From assembly GCA_900550365.1 (NCBI GenBank), contig URRR01000034.1, positions 1-26,905 of the forward strand: a DNA stretch of 26,905 nucleotides, written 5' to 3'. Positions 1 through 8,232 of the stretch are shown piece by piece (position 1 is the stretch's first letter; each line of letters begins with the position of its first letter). A program made the position numbers and the translations under genes. The notes under the pieces were generated by a model. The model was not told where the DNA came from. It worked only from the letters and a program-made list of their open reading frames with translations, and did not search any database. The stretch is from an uncultured Prevotella sp. (GTDB lineage: Bacteria > Bacteroidota > Bacteroidia > Bacteroidales > Bacteroidaceae).

Positions 1-179
1 GACCAGCGCATGCCGTAACTCTCGATGTACTCGCGCAGGTCACGGATTTTCTCCCGTGTCCATACCTCGCCGTTGGGCACGTCGTGCAGGGCTGTCACTA
101 TGCCCTCCACGCCGATTTGTCTCAGCATAGACAACGTTATCTTGTCGTTCTTGCCGAACCATCTCCATGTCTTTTCCAT
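1..179 (-). CDS. uxuA: Mannonate dehydratase, N-terminal part (runs off the window)
   Basis: Only the first 59 or so codons are present. The protein starts MEKTWRWFG and continues with a VTALHDVPNGEVW segment, which I recognise as the UxuA N-terminus. UxuA dehydrates D-mannonate to 2-keto-3-deoxygluconate in the cytoplasm, in the hexuronate branch that handles glucuronate and, through related steps, galacturonate from pectin. The start is the ATG at 179-177, 25 bases beyond the stop of the GH28 gene on the same strand. The two are therefore probably co-transcribed, linking pectin cleavage outside to uronate catabolism inside. Catalytic residues lie beyond the window, so the call rests on the N-terminus and context. 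Confidence 0.85.
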   Translation of the reverse strand, partial: MEKTWRWFGKNDKITLSMLRQIGVEGIVTALHDVPNGEVWTREKIRDLREYIESYGMRW

Positions 180-204
180 TTCTTGTAATTATATGTTTTT
201 CAAG

Positions 205-1542
205 TTAATATGTCTTTCCGTTTATTATAACATTATTTATTATGGTGCGTTCAATCGTCTCCGGACTGAAGGCACACTTCTTGTCTGTCACGCTGATGTT
301 CTCGAAAGTAAAGTCCGTCAGGCGGTATTTGTCGCTAGTGCCTACGTCAAAAAAGTTGTTGCAGTCCATCGTTATGTTTCTTGCCGTTATATTGTTGCAC
401 TGCGACAGGGGCATGTCTTCACGCTTCTGAAGATTGTAGAACTGTGTCCACGGACGCACAACGAGGAAACTGCCGCAGCGGCCGGTTATGCCGTCAACGG
501 TTACGTATTCATAATGTTGGGGCGTGTCGGGACGCATCTTCAGCCACAGCACACGGTTGGCGCGCTCGGCACGGCAGCCGCGCATGATGACGTTGCGGTC
601 GTGAAGCGACTCTGAGCCGAGAGTAAGGCAGCCGTGCACCTTGCCGAACCGGCAGTTACGGATTAATATGTTGTGGCAAGGGCCGTTGTCAGGGTCTTTG
701 TCGGCGAACGTGCCTTTGCCTCCCTTCAGCACTACGGCGTCGTCGTTGACATGCATGTAACAGCCGGATATGAGCACGTCATGACAAACATCAATGTCTA
801 TGGCATCGGAGCTCGGTGCGCCGCGCTGAGGCTCAGGCGGATAGACATTTTCCGTAGGGGCGTAGATGTAGCAGTCAAGATAGCGCACGCGGCTGCAGCG
901 GTAAAGATGATTAGTCCAGAAGGGGCTGTTCACCAGGCGCACGTCCTGCAAGGTTATGTTCCTTGAATTGGATATATAAACCAGTCTGGGGCGCTGCGCA
1001 TCCTTGTTGGTACACGCCGGATTCCAGCGCCGCCTTATCCAGAACTCCTGCCAGTAAGCCGGTCCGTTGCCGTCTATGGTGCCCGCACCGGTTATCGTGA
1101 AGCCGTCAAGGCTGTCGGCATTGACCAGCGCGGTGAAGTATTTACATGTCTCGCCCTCAATGCGTGTCGTGGCGATCTTAAAGTCGGCTATGCGGTCAGA
1201 GCCTTTCAGCTTGCCTCCTCCGGCCACATGCAGGTGAGTGCCCTGCCGGAAGAACAGTGACCCGCTGAGGAATGTTCCACGCGGTATTACAACCACTCCG
1301 CCGCCTGCTTCGGCGGCCATGTCTATCACTTTCTGTATCTGTATGGTCTGGACTAAGGTACTGTCACGGCTTACGCCGTAATCAGTTATCACGAACTTGC
1401 GGCCAAGACGTTCAACATTTATCTTGGCCGTGTCGGCAAACCACTTGTCAATTCTACTCCCGTCAGGCCACGTCTGAGCGGCGGAACTTGCCGATAACGC
1501 TATTAAGACCGCTGAAAGCATAAGCCGTAACGGAGTTCTCAT
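205..1542 (-). CDS. GH28 family polygalacturonase / rhamnogalacturonan hydrolase, secreted
   Basis: This is a right-handed beta-helix pectin hydrolase of about 445 residues. I prefer the Met at 1542, because it begins a clean signal peptide (MRTPLRLMLSAVLIALS, then an Ala-rich cleavage region ending in Ala-Gln); the frame stays open to an ATG at 1566, which would only add eight residues. GH28 signatures appear in order: SDAIDID near residue 246, NDDAVVLKGGK near 266, GCLTLGSE about 30 residues further, and LWLKMRPD in the place of the usual RIK motif. These supply the conserved Asp residues and basic subsite residues. The substrate is probably polygalacturonan or the rhamnogalacturonan backbone; the sequence alone does not decide. 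It is followed at 25 bases by uxuA and is divergent from the GH105-GH106 gene. Confidence 0.92.
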   Translation of the reverse strand: MRTPLRLMLSAVLIALSASSAAQTWPDGSRIDKWFADTAKINVERLGRKFVITDYGVSRDSTLVQTIQIQKVIDMAAEAGGGVVVIPRGTFLSGSLFFRQGTHLHVAGGGKLKGSDRIADFKIATTRIEGETCKYFTALVNADSLDGFTITGAGTIDGNGPAYWQEFWIRRRWNPACTNKDAQRPRLVYISNSRNITLQDVRLVNSPFWTNHLYRCSRVRYLDCYIYAPTENVYPPEPQRGAPSSDAIDIDVCHDVLISGCYMHVNDDAVVLKGGKGTFADKDPDNGPCHNILIRNCRFGKVHGCLTLGSESLHDRNVIMRGCRAERANRVLWLKMRPDTPQHYEYVTVDGITGRCGSFLVVRPWTQFYNLQKREDMPLSQCNNITARNITMDCNNFFDVGTSDKYRLTDFTFENISVTDKKCAFSPETIERTIINNVIINGKTY

Positions 1543-1659
1543 AATACTAAGATAATTGTCAGGCATGTTAATTCTCAGGTTAAGTTTTCTTGATTATACG
1601 TTGTGGAAAATAACCGTCCGCACTCCGCCATATGCAGAGCCGGCACCGCTTTTCATCTG

Positions 1660-1667
1660 CAAAATTA
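1660..1667 (-). promoter_or_regulatory. Candidate -7 box for the GH28-uxuA unit
   Basis: On the minus strand the sequence reads TAATTTTG, matching the Bacteroidetes -7 consensus TAnnTTTG. It lies about 118 bases upstream of the preferred GH28 start. I see no good -33 TTTG at the usual spacing, so this is a weak call based on one box. Confidence 0.35.
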
Positions 1668-1752
1668 AGCATCACACATCAAAATAAAGTTGTGTTATCG
1701 TTTGATTTTATGTATAATCGTACAAAAACACCTATATTCGCATCTTTTTCCG

Positions 1753-1783
1753 GTTGGTACAGGCGGCATATTTATTATTTTTG
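1753..1783 (+). promoter_or_regulatory. Bacteroidetes-type promoter for the GH105-GH106 gene
   Basis: GTTG at 1753-1756 and TATTTTTG at 1776-1783 match the -33 (TTG/TTTG) and -7 (TAnnTTTG) boxes with a 19-base spacer. Transcription would begin around 1790, just upstream of the ATG at 1808. This argues against the earlier in-frame ATG at 1754, which lies inside the -33 box. Confidence 0.6.
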
Positions 1784-1807
1784 TGGCCAAAAGCAGTAAA
1801 GAAAGAA

Positions 1808-4800
1808 ATGAAACAAGTCATCCTATCCGTAGCCCTGCTGTTGATGTCATTATCAGCCTCTGCCGGCAATGACATCCTGAACAAGGCAAGACAGACAAAC
1901 GAATACTTCATGGCGAAGTATGCCGACCCGACACTTCCTACCAACGTAAAGAAGATACGCCCGAGCCATTTGTGGACAAGAGCCGTGTATTATGAGGGGC
2001 TTACAGCCCTGTACGGAGTAGACCCCGACAACCGTTACATCGACTATATAGACCGGTGGGCCGACTTTCATAAGTGGACTCCGCGCAACGGCATCGGCAC
2101 GACTGACGCCGACGACCAGTGCTGCGCGCAGACATATATCGACAGATATATGCAGACCGGAGACAGGAAATGTATCGAACGGGTAAGGCAGAACCTCGAC
2201 AGGCAGATGGCTTCGGGGCGCGTTGACTATTGGACGTGGATTGACGCGATACAGATGGCCATGCCGGTTTATTCGAAATTCTATAAAGTTACCGGCGACC
2301 GCCGCTATCTCGACTATGCAATGAAGGCTTATACATGGAGCCGCGACACTTGCGGTGGCGGACTGTTCAATGAGGATGAGGGACTGTGGTGGCGCGACAA
2401 GGACTATGTGCCGCCCTACAAGGAGAAGGACGGGCGCAACTGCTACTGGAGTCGGGGCAACGGTTGGGTGTACGCCGCGCTTGTAAGAGTATTGGGCGAT
2501 ATAGGCAAGGATGACCCTTATTATGACTTGCTGGCGGAGGACTTCAAGCTTATGAGCCGTGCTCTGCTTGAATGCCAACGCACTGACGGATACTGGAACG
2601 TGAGCCTTGTGTCGCCCGTTACTTACGGCGGACCTGAGATGACGGGCACGGCTCTCTTCCTTTACGGCATGAGCTGGGGCATAATGAACGGTCTGCTTGA
2701 CGCCGGAACGTATCGCCCGGCCTGCGACATGGCGTGGAAAGCGCTTGCCGCCTGCGTGCATAATAACGGATTTCTAGGCTACAACCAGGGCACGGGCAAA
2801 GACCCGTCGGCAGGTCAGCCGGTAACGTTTACGAGCGTTCCTGACTTTGAGGACTACGGCACGGGGTGCTTTCTGCTCGGTGCGGTGGAATATTACAGAC
2901 TTGTATCGGCCATGCCTGAGGTCGCGGCATGGCCGGTGCCGTCAGTAAGATGTAAGGCCGGAACGCGCTGGTGGTGGCCTGGTTCTGCTGTAGACAAGAA
3001 GAACATTGAGTACAATCTTAATGAATACGCCAAGGCTGGGATTGGCACCGTGGAGATAACTCCCATATACGGGGTGAAGGGCAACGAGGAAAACGAGCTT
3101 GACTTTCTCTCGCCTGAGTGGATGAAGGCTCTGTCATGCGTTGAAAGGACGGCTGAGAAAAACGGCATGGAGGTAGATATGAACTGCGGCACGGGGTGGC
3201 CGTTCGGCGGTCCGTGGGTGCCGATAGAGCATGCGGCGTGCAAGGCCGTGTTTGTTGACACGCTGATAAGAGCCGCCCGTGTTGACATTGACAAGGTGGA
3301 TTTACCTGCTCCCGCAAAGGAACGCAGGTATGCGGTGCTGCAGTGTAAGAGAGCCTTTAAGACGGCAGAACCGGGCGTATGGCGTGTAATCGCCGTGTAT
3401 GCGTCGCGCACAAGGCAGAAGGTGAAGCGTGCCGCACCCGGCGGAGAGGGCTACGTGGTTGACCATTTTGACTCTCTTGCCGTGGCTAACTATCTTAAGC
3501 GGTTCAGTAAGGCGTTCGATGGTTCGGGTACGGCATGGCCTGAGACATTCTTCAATGACTCTTACGAGGTGTACGGAGCAAACTGGACGCCACGGCTGTT
3601 TGACGAGTTCGCCGCACGCCGCGGCTACCGGCTTGAGGACCGCCTGCCTGAACTTCTGGGATATGCTGATGACGGAGGAAAGACGCTTGTTGACTATCGT
3701 GAGACTCTGTCTGATCTTCTTTACGAGAACTTTACCCGGCAGTGGACCATGTGGGCTCACCGCCACGGCGTCAGCACGCGCAATCAGGCTCACGGCTCAC
3801 CTGCCAATCTGCTGGACATCTACGCCGCGGTGGATATTCCCGAGATAGAGGGCTTCGGCCTGTCTGAGTTCGGGATAAAGGGACTGCGCACCGACAGCGG
3901 CTTCACCCGCCCCAATTTCAGCGACGTGTCGATGCTGAAATACGCCTCTTCTGCAGCTCATGTTTCAGGCAAGCGGCTCACGTCTGCCGAGACGTTCACA
4001 TGGCTTACCGAGCATTTCCGCACCTCGCTGTCACAGATGAAGCCTGATCTTGACCTTATGTTCACATGCGGCGTCAATCGTGTTTTCTTTCACGGAACGT
4101 GTTATTCTCCGCAAGACGCGCCGTGGCCGGGCTGGCGCTTTTACGCGTCGGTCGACATGAGTCCGGCCAACAGCATCTGGCGCGACGCTCCATATCTGAT
4201 GAAATACATCGAGCGTTGCCAGAGTTTCCTGCAAATGGGCTGTCCCGATAATGATTTTCTCGTATATCTGCCCGTCAAAGACCTTTGGAGACAACAGTTG
4301 AAAGACGGCGGAAAAGGCCTGCTGATGCAGTTTGACATTCATTCCATGGCGGAGAAGGCGCCGGAATTTATCAAGAGCATACTCGCCATTGACAGCCTCG
4401 GTTACAGCTGCGACTATATCTCCGACCGCCAGCTAAGTGACGTGTCTGTGGTCAACGGACGGCTCGTTACGCGTGGAGGAGCAACATACAAAGCCTTGAT
4501 AATACCGGGCGGAACTGCCGTTGACGCTGAGCTGGAGGCAAGTATAAGCAGATTCGCGCCGCTGGTGGTTTACGGTGAAGATGCAGCCGTCCTGAGCCGG
4601 CACGCCCGTCCTGAGCAGATGACGGCACAACATGGAATAAGAACCATACGCCGGCAGAACGGCGCAGGGCACCATTACTTCATGGCCAACCTTACACCCG
4701 ATGACGTTGACGCGCTTGTTCCGCTGACCGTGGATTTCAAGACGGCTGTATGGTTCAACCCTATGGACGGCAGCATCGTGCCGGCGGAGACCTCGGGCGA

Positions 4801-5419
4801 CAGCGTACGGATAAGTCTGCGCAGCGGAGAGTCGCGAATATTGAGGACATATGACAGCCTGCCTGACGGCATTCCGGCCACTGAAAGCATACAAAATAAA
4901 ACCCGAAAGGCTGAGCGCGAGACGATAGACCTCACCCGTAACAAATGGACGCTTAGTTTCATTTACGAGCATCCTGAAGTCTCCGGAACGTTCAGTCTCA
5001 GCCGCATCCAACCCTGGCAGACGCTTTCTGACTCGGCAAGTGTAACAATGGGCACCGGCGTCTACACCACCCGGGTAACACTCAACAGCACCCAGGCCGG
5101 CAAGCGTTGGGCCATTGACCTCGGCGACGTGCGTGAAAGCGCACGGGTATATATCAACGGCACGTTCGCTGGCTGCGCGTGGGCCGTGCCTTTCACGCTC
5201 GACTGCCAAGGTCTGCTGCGCAAAGGCGTCAACGAGATACGCATAGAAGTGACCAATCTGCCCGCCAACCGCATAGCCGACATGGACCGCCGCAACGTCG
5301 GCTGGCGCTGCATGAAAGACATCAACGTCGTGGACATCAACTATAAAAAGACAACATACGCCGACTGGAGCCTCATGCCAAGCGGCCTGAACTCAACAGT
5401 AACGCTGAGGGAAATGTAA
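1808..5419 (+). CDS. GH105-GH106 fusion: unsaturated rhamnogalacturonyl hydrolase joined to alpha-L-rhamnosidase
   Basis: A secreted protein of about 1203 residues containing two enzymes. The start at 1808 is chosen because it opens a signal peptide (MKQVILSVALLLMSLSASAG) and fits the promoter at 1753-1783. Residues ~20-375 form a GH105 alpha/alpha-barrel: WIDAIQMAMP places a likely catalytic Asp at 146, and WSRGNGW begins near 214. GH105 removes the 4,5-unsaturated uronate left by pectin lyases. From about residue 388 (RWWWPGSAV) to the end the protein is GH106-like: a TGWPFGGP motif, FNDSYEVYGANW with Glu587 as a plausible catalytic residue, and a C-terminal galactose-binding-like beta-sandwich. 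GH106 releases alpha-L-rhamnose from rhamnogalacturonan. No second signal peptide lies at the junction, and the frame is continuous. These activities are more often encoded by separate neighbouring genes. Confidence 0.9.
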   Translation: MKQVILSVALLLMSLSASAGNDILNKARQTNEYFMAKYADPTLPTNVKKIRPSHLWTRAVYYEGLTALYGVDPDNRYIDYIDRWADFHKWTPRNGIGTTDADDQCCAQTYIDRYMQTGDRKCIERVRQNLDRQMASGRVDYWTWIDAIQMAMPVYSKFYKVTGDRRYLDYAMKAYTWSRDTCGGGLFNEDEGLWWRDKDYVPPYKEKDGRNCYWSRGNGWVYAALVRVLGDIGKDDPYYDLLAEDFKLMSRALLECQRTDGYWNVSLVSPVTYGGPEMTGTALFLYGMSWGIMNGLLDAGTYRPACDMAWKALAACVHNNGFLGYNQGTGKDPSAGQPVTFTSVPDFEDYGTGCFLLGAVEYYRLVSAMPEVAAWPVPSVRCKAGTRWWWPGSAVDKKNIEYNLNEYAKAGIGTVEITPIYGVKGNEENELDFLSPEWMKALSCVERTAEKNGMEVDMNCGTGWPFGGPWVPIEHAACKAVFVDTLIRAARVDIDKVDLPAPAKERRYAVLQCKRAFKTAEPGVWRVIAVYASRTRQKVKRAAPGGEGYVVDHFDSLAVANYLKRFSKAFDGSGTAWPETFFNDSYEVYGANWTPRLFDEFAARRGYRLEDRLPELLGYADDGGKTLVDYRETLSDLLYENFTRQWTMWAHRHGVSTRNQAHGSPANLLDIYAAVDIPEIEGFGLSEFGIKGLRTDSGFTRPNFSDVSMLKYASSAAHVSGKRLTSAETFTWLTEHFRTSLSQMKPDLDLMFTCGVNRVFFHGTCYSPQDAPWPGWRFYASVDMSPANSIWRDAPYLMKYIERCQSFLQMGCPDNDFLVYLPVKDLWRQQLKDGGKGLLMQFDIHSMAEKAPEFIKSILAIDSLGYSCDYISDRQLSDVSVVNGRLVTRGGATYKALIIPGGTAVDAELEASISRFAPLVVYGEDAAVLSRHARPEQMTAQHGIRTIRRQNGAGHHYFMANLTPDDVDALVPLTVDFKTAVWFNPMDGSIVPAETSGDSVRISLRSGESRILRTYDSLPDGIPATESIQNKTRKAERETIDLTRNKWTLSFIYEHPEVSGTFSLSRIQPWQTLSDSASVTMGTGVYTTRVTLNSTQAGKRWAIDLGDVRESARVYINGTFAGCAWAVPFTLDCQGLLRKGVNEIRIEVTNLPANRIADMDRRNVGWRCMKDINVVDINYKKTTYADWSLMPSGLNSTVTLREM

Positions 5420-5702
5420 AAGTCTGCCGTGTCTTATGGTCATGTCTTGAACGCTAAAAACCGAAGTGCAAAAGGAACACGAGGAACAGATTACCCGTAT
5501 GCTTGAAAAGAAAAAGACATGTAGTTTTCTGACTTTTGGATGAAAATTGCTGTTATCGGCATCCGGTATATTCTTCTGTTGCTTTTCTGAATGTGGAAAT
5601 CAAAACACCCGTGGCGGAATTATTTTGCTTCTTTACGGCAGGCACTTTCAGTTTGTTGCATTTTGAAGGATTTTAATTATAGTTTTCACTTGCTTCCGAC
5701 CG

Positions 5703-5791
5703 GTTTGCAAAAGACGTCCTTTTATAGTGTAAAAGGTTATCTTTTAAAAGGCAAAAGGCCATGTCTTGAAAGCTGAAAGGACATCCTTTGA
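5703..5791. repeat. Array of AAAAG/CTTTT palindromic units (copy A of a dispersed family)
   Basis: About 90 bases are built from alternating units such as TTTGCAAAAGACGTCCTTTT, GTAAAAGG, ATCTTTT and GCAAAAGGCC. Similar arrays occur at 17649-17740 and 24490-24560 in this window, always between genes. I associate such arrays with Prevotella intergenic DNA from memory only. Their function is unknown to me; they could fold as RNA hairpins or be remnants of a small repeated element. Confidence 0.55.
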
Positions 5792-5940
5792 AATTGTAAT
5801 CATCATCGTACCACTAAAAATATTCTGCCAATAGATTCAAAACATGACGCGCGCCAAATCAGAAGTTGAAGGCGACGGCGCGGCAACTCTGTCCTTGCGT
5901 ATTGTTGTTTTAACGTGAGTCAGGTATAAGAATATATTTG

Positions 5941-6027
5941 AAAAGTTGTGGAAACGGAACGTTTTTAAACCTTGTATTATACTGATAATCAACCAGTTAT
6001 GTCAAGATGTCCACTTCCACAACTTTT
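5941..6027. repeat. 13-base perfect inverted repeat with a nested palindrome
   Basis: AAAAGTTGTGGAA at 5941-5953 is the exact reverse complement of 6015-6027, with 61 bases between. Inside, 5972-5992 is itself nearly palindromic (ATTAT, ACTG, ATAAT flanked by TTG and CAA). It begins 18 bases past the GH36 stop codon. It could be a 3' structure of the GH36 operon or a remnant of a small mobile element; there is no T-run typical of an intrinsic terminator directly after the stem. Confidence 0.5.
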
Positions 6028-6045
6028 AAAGTCTTCTTTTGCAGC

Positions 6046-8220
6046 TTACATTACTTTAAGCTCAAGCACACGGCTTGAACCGTCTGAGGCTGAGAACAGA
6101 CTAAGGCCGGCCTTCATCAGATAATCACCTGTGAATGAACCGGAGAAGCCTTTCTGGCCTTCAGGCAGGTTAAGTTCCTTAATACTGTAAGTAAGCAGCG
6201 GGTCAAGTCCCTGCAGCCTGACGTTAAGCACGGGCTCCTTGTAACGCGGATGCAGGTCATAAGCGAAAACCACAGCGCTCTTCCGGTCTTTTGCCACATA
6301 GCTTACCGCCGCATGGTTGCATTCGTAAGGCGACACAAGTCTGTACATATCGCCGTCAAGAATGACCGGCTTCAGCCGTTTATAATTGGCCACAGCCTCC
6401 TGGCATAGCTTATAGTCGTCAGGCGAAAGAGATGCCATGTCAATATCAAATCCAAGTTTACACATGCTCGCGACGTCAAGCCTGAACTTCATGCTTGTGT
6501 TTTTGTTCCACTCTGTAACATGAGAGGCCATAGCCTTCACGGGGAAGAACTTTGACATGCTCCACTGGATATAGATACGCTCAAACGGGTCTGTGTTGTC
6601 AGAGCACCAGAACTCAGTAAAATACTTGAGAGCCTCATAATCGCAGCGGGCGCCGCCACCCGAGCACAGCATCATCGGCACTTCGGGATATTTCCCTGCT
6701 ATGCGCTGAAGCACGCTGTAAAGGCCTCTTACGTATTCAACGTAAAGATTGTCCTGATTCTCATTAAGGTAAGGCGAATGGATGTTTGTAACCGGACTGT
6801 TGCAGTCCCATTTGAAATAAGCCACGCCCGGGTTGTCTTTCAGGATATTGTCTATCACGCCGAACACATGGTCCTGAACCTTAGGATTTGTGAGGTCAAG
6901 CACCAGCTGATTGCGATAGTAATAGGTATCCCGTCCGGGTTGCATGATGACCCAGTCAGGATGTTTCTCAAACAGTTCGCTTTTAGGATTCACCATTTCG
7001 GGCTCAATCCAGATACCGAACTTTACGCCGGCCTTGGCAGCAGCATCGGTAAGGCCTTTAATGCCTCCGGGCAGCTTTGAATAGTTCGGCTCCCAGTCGC
7101 CCAGGCCGGCCTTATCGTTGTTCCTCGGATATTTGTTGGCAAACCATCCGTCGTCAAGCAGGAACATGTCTACGCCGAGATTCTTTGCCTCTTTCATCAC
7201 AGCGGCCAGACTTTCCTGACTGAAGTCAAAGCCGGTGCTTTCCCAGTTGTTCAGCAGCGTCATGCGGTCTCCCGTGCCGTCCTTGAGCTGGTACAGGCGT
7301 GCCCAGTCGTGCAGGTTGCGGCTGGCCTCTCCTGAGCCGTGGCTGCTTAGGGTGAATATGAATTCAGGAGTTACAAATGTCTTGCCGGGCTTCAGCTTGT
7401 ATGCTGACGCGTAAGGGTTTATGCCTAGAATTACGCGCAGTCCGCCTACATTGTCAACTTCAAAAGTAAATCTGAAGTTGCCCGTCCACGCTATTGTTCC
7501 AAGCATCACGCGTCCGATGTTCTCAGAAGCAGGCGTGTCAAATCCAAGTTCAAAGAAAGGCTGCGAGTGCATGGCGGCTCTCGTGCCCAGCTTTGTGTCG
7601 ATAATCTTCTTTCCGTAAGTCAGTTGCTGCACGGCCGGCTGTGCCTCGCGCGCCCAGTCGCCATGATAGTTGGTCAGGAAATACTTTTGCGAACTGAAAT
7701 ACAGCATTGCGCTGGCATACTTCCATAGAGAAATCTCCTTTTTCTCGTGATTGGTAATCTCGCTCCACAGTTTAAATACATTCTGCTTCGGATAGGCAAT
7801 GTAGTGGAGGCGCACCTCAACGTCATATTTGTCGTCTGCAAGCGTTACGATTGTCTCATTGCCTCCGTCGACTGCCCTTACCTGCGAATCTTTATAATAA
7901 AGGTATGTCGTTTTATTGCCGTCAGCATGTGTAACGCCAAGCGCAGGTTCAAAGAAGTCCTCGCCGCCCGAGCACATGTAGGCCTCATGTCCCCTTGGGC
8001 TTACACTGGCGTCAGAGCCAGTGTCCATAGTCCAGTCGAATCTGTCGACGTCTGAAGCGTTGATGAGCTTGTCGCCAAGATAAACCATGTACAGGCGTCC
8101 GTTGTTGTTGACCTGCAGAATTAAATCTGTATTGTCCGTGCATACACGTATGGTCTTTTGTGCGGCTACAGCCGTCGCCGTAATAAGCAAAGCTGCCATG
8201 ATTATGCAGATTTTTCTCAT
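6046..8220 (-). CDS. GH36 alpha-galactosidase, secreted
   Basis: A 724-residue enzyme of usual length for bacterial GH36. It starts with a signal peptide (MRKICIIMAALLITATAVAAQ minus the last residues) and so acts in the periplasm or at the surface. After an N-terminal beta-sandwich, the barrel carries LLDDGWF near residue 360, GIWIEPEMV, the nucleophile motif FKWDCN near 470, CSGGGARCDYEAL, and the acid/base region WCSDNTDP near 541. These are the GH36 hallmarks. The enzyme removes terminal alpha-1,6-galactose from raffinose, stachyose or galactomannan side chains. It lies 12 bases after the GH32 gene, so the two are surely co-transcribed. Removing galactose from raffinose leaves sucrose for the GH32 enzyme, which supports a raffinose-family substrate. 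Confidence 0.93.
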   Translation of the reverse strand: MRKICIIMAALLITATAVAAQKTIRVCTDNTDLILQVNNNGRLYMVYLGDKLINASDVDRFDWTMDTGSDASVSPRGHEAYMCSGGEDFFEPALGVTHADGNKTTYLYYKDSQVRAVDGGNETIVTLADDKYDVEVRLHYIAYPKQNVFKLWSEITNHEKKEISLWKYASAMLYFSSQKYFLTNYHGDWAREAQPAVQQLTYGKKIIDTKLGTRAAMHSQPFFELGFDTPASENIGRVMLGTIAWTGNFRFTFEVDNVGGLRVILGINPYASAYKLKPGKTFVTPEFIFTLSSHGSGEASRNLHDWARLYQLKDGTGDRMTLLNNWESTGFDFSQESLAAVMKEAKNLGVDMFLLDDGWFANKYPRNNDKAGLGDWEPNYSKLPGGIKGLTDAAAKAGVKFGIWIEPEMVNPKSELFEKHPDWVIMQPGRDTYYYRNQLVLDLTNPKVQDHVFGVIDNILKDNPGVAYFKWDCNSPVTNIHSPYLNENQDNLYVEYVRGLYSVLQRIAGKYPEVPMMLCSGGGARCDYEALKYFTEFWCSDNTDPFERIYIQWSMSKFFPVKAMASHVTEWNKNTSMKFRLDVASMCKLGFDIDMASLSPDDYKLCQEAVANYKRLKPVILDGDMYRLVSPYECNHAAVSYVAKDRKSAVVFAYDLHPRYKEPVLNVRLQGLDPLLTYSIKELNLPEGQKGFSGSFTGDYLMKAGLSLFSASDGSSRVLELKVM

Positions 8221-8232
8221 GATTGCAGTATT

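Larger units (their letters stand above)
5420..6045. other. 626-base gap between convergent genes, with repeats and no credible gene
   Basis: The GH105-GH106 gene ends at 5419 and the GH36 gene, on the other strand, ends at 6046. I see no gene with recognisable protein features here. The stretch contains a direct repeat (CATGTCTTGAA plus similar bases at 5441 and 5760), a run of AAAAG/CTTTT units at 5703-5791, and a 13-base perfect inverted repeat at 5941-5953 and 6015-6027. No clean hairpin followed by a T-run was found for either flanking gene. Confidence 0.7.

Noticed and set aside
1754..1807. Earlier in-frame ATG of the GH105-GH106 gene
   Set aside because: It overlaps the -33 promoter box and would put 18 residues before an otherwise clean signal peptide.
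1853..2761. 302-codon open frame on the minus strand inside the GH105 domain
   Set aside because: It is antisense to a clearly coding region and has no recognisable domain; a by-product of GC-rich codon use. The same applies to the other long antisense frames within the CAZyme and recombinase genes.
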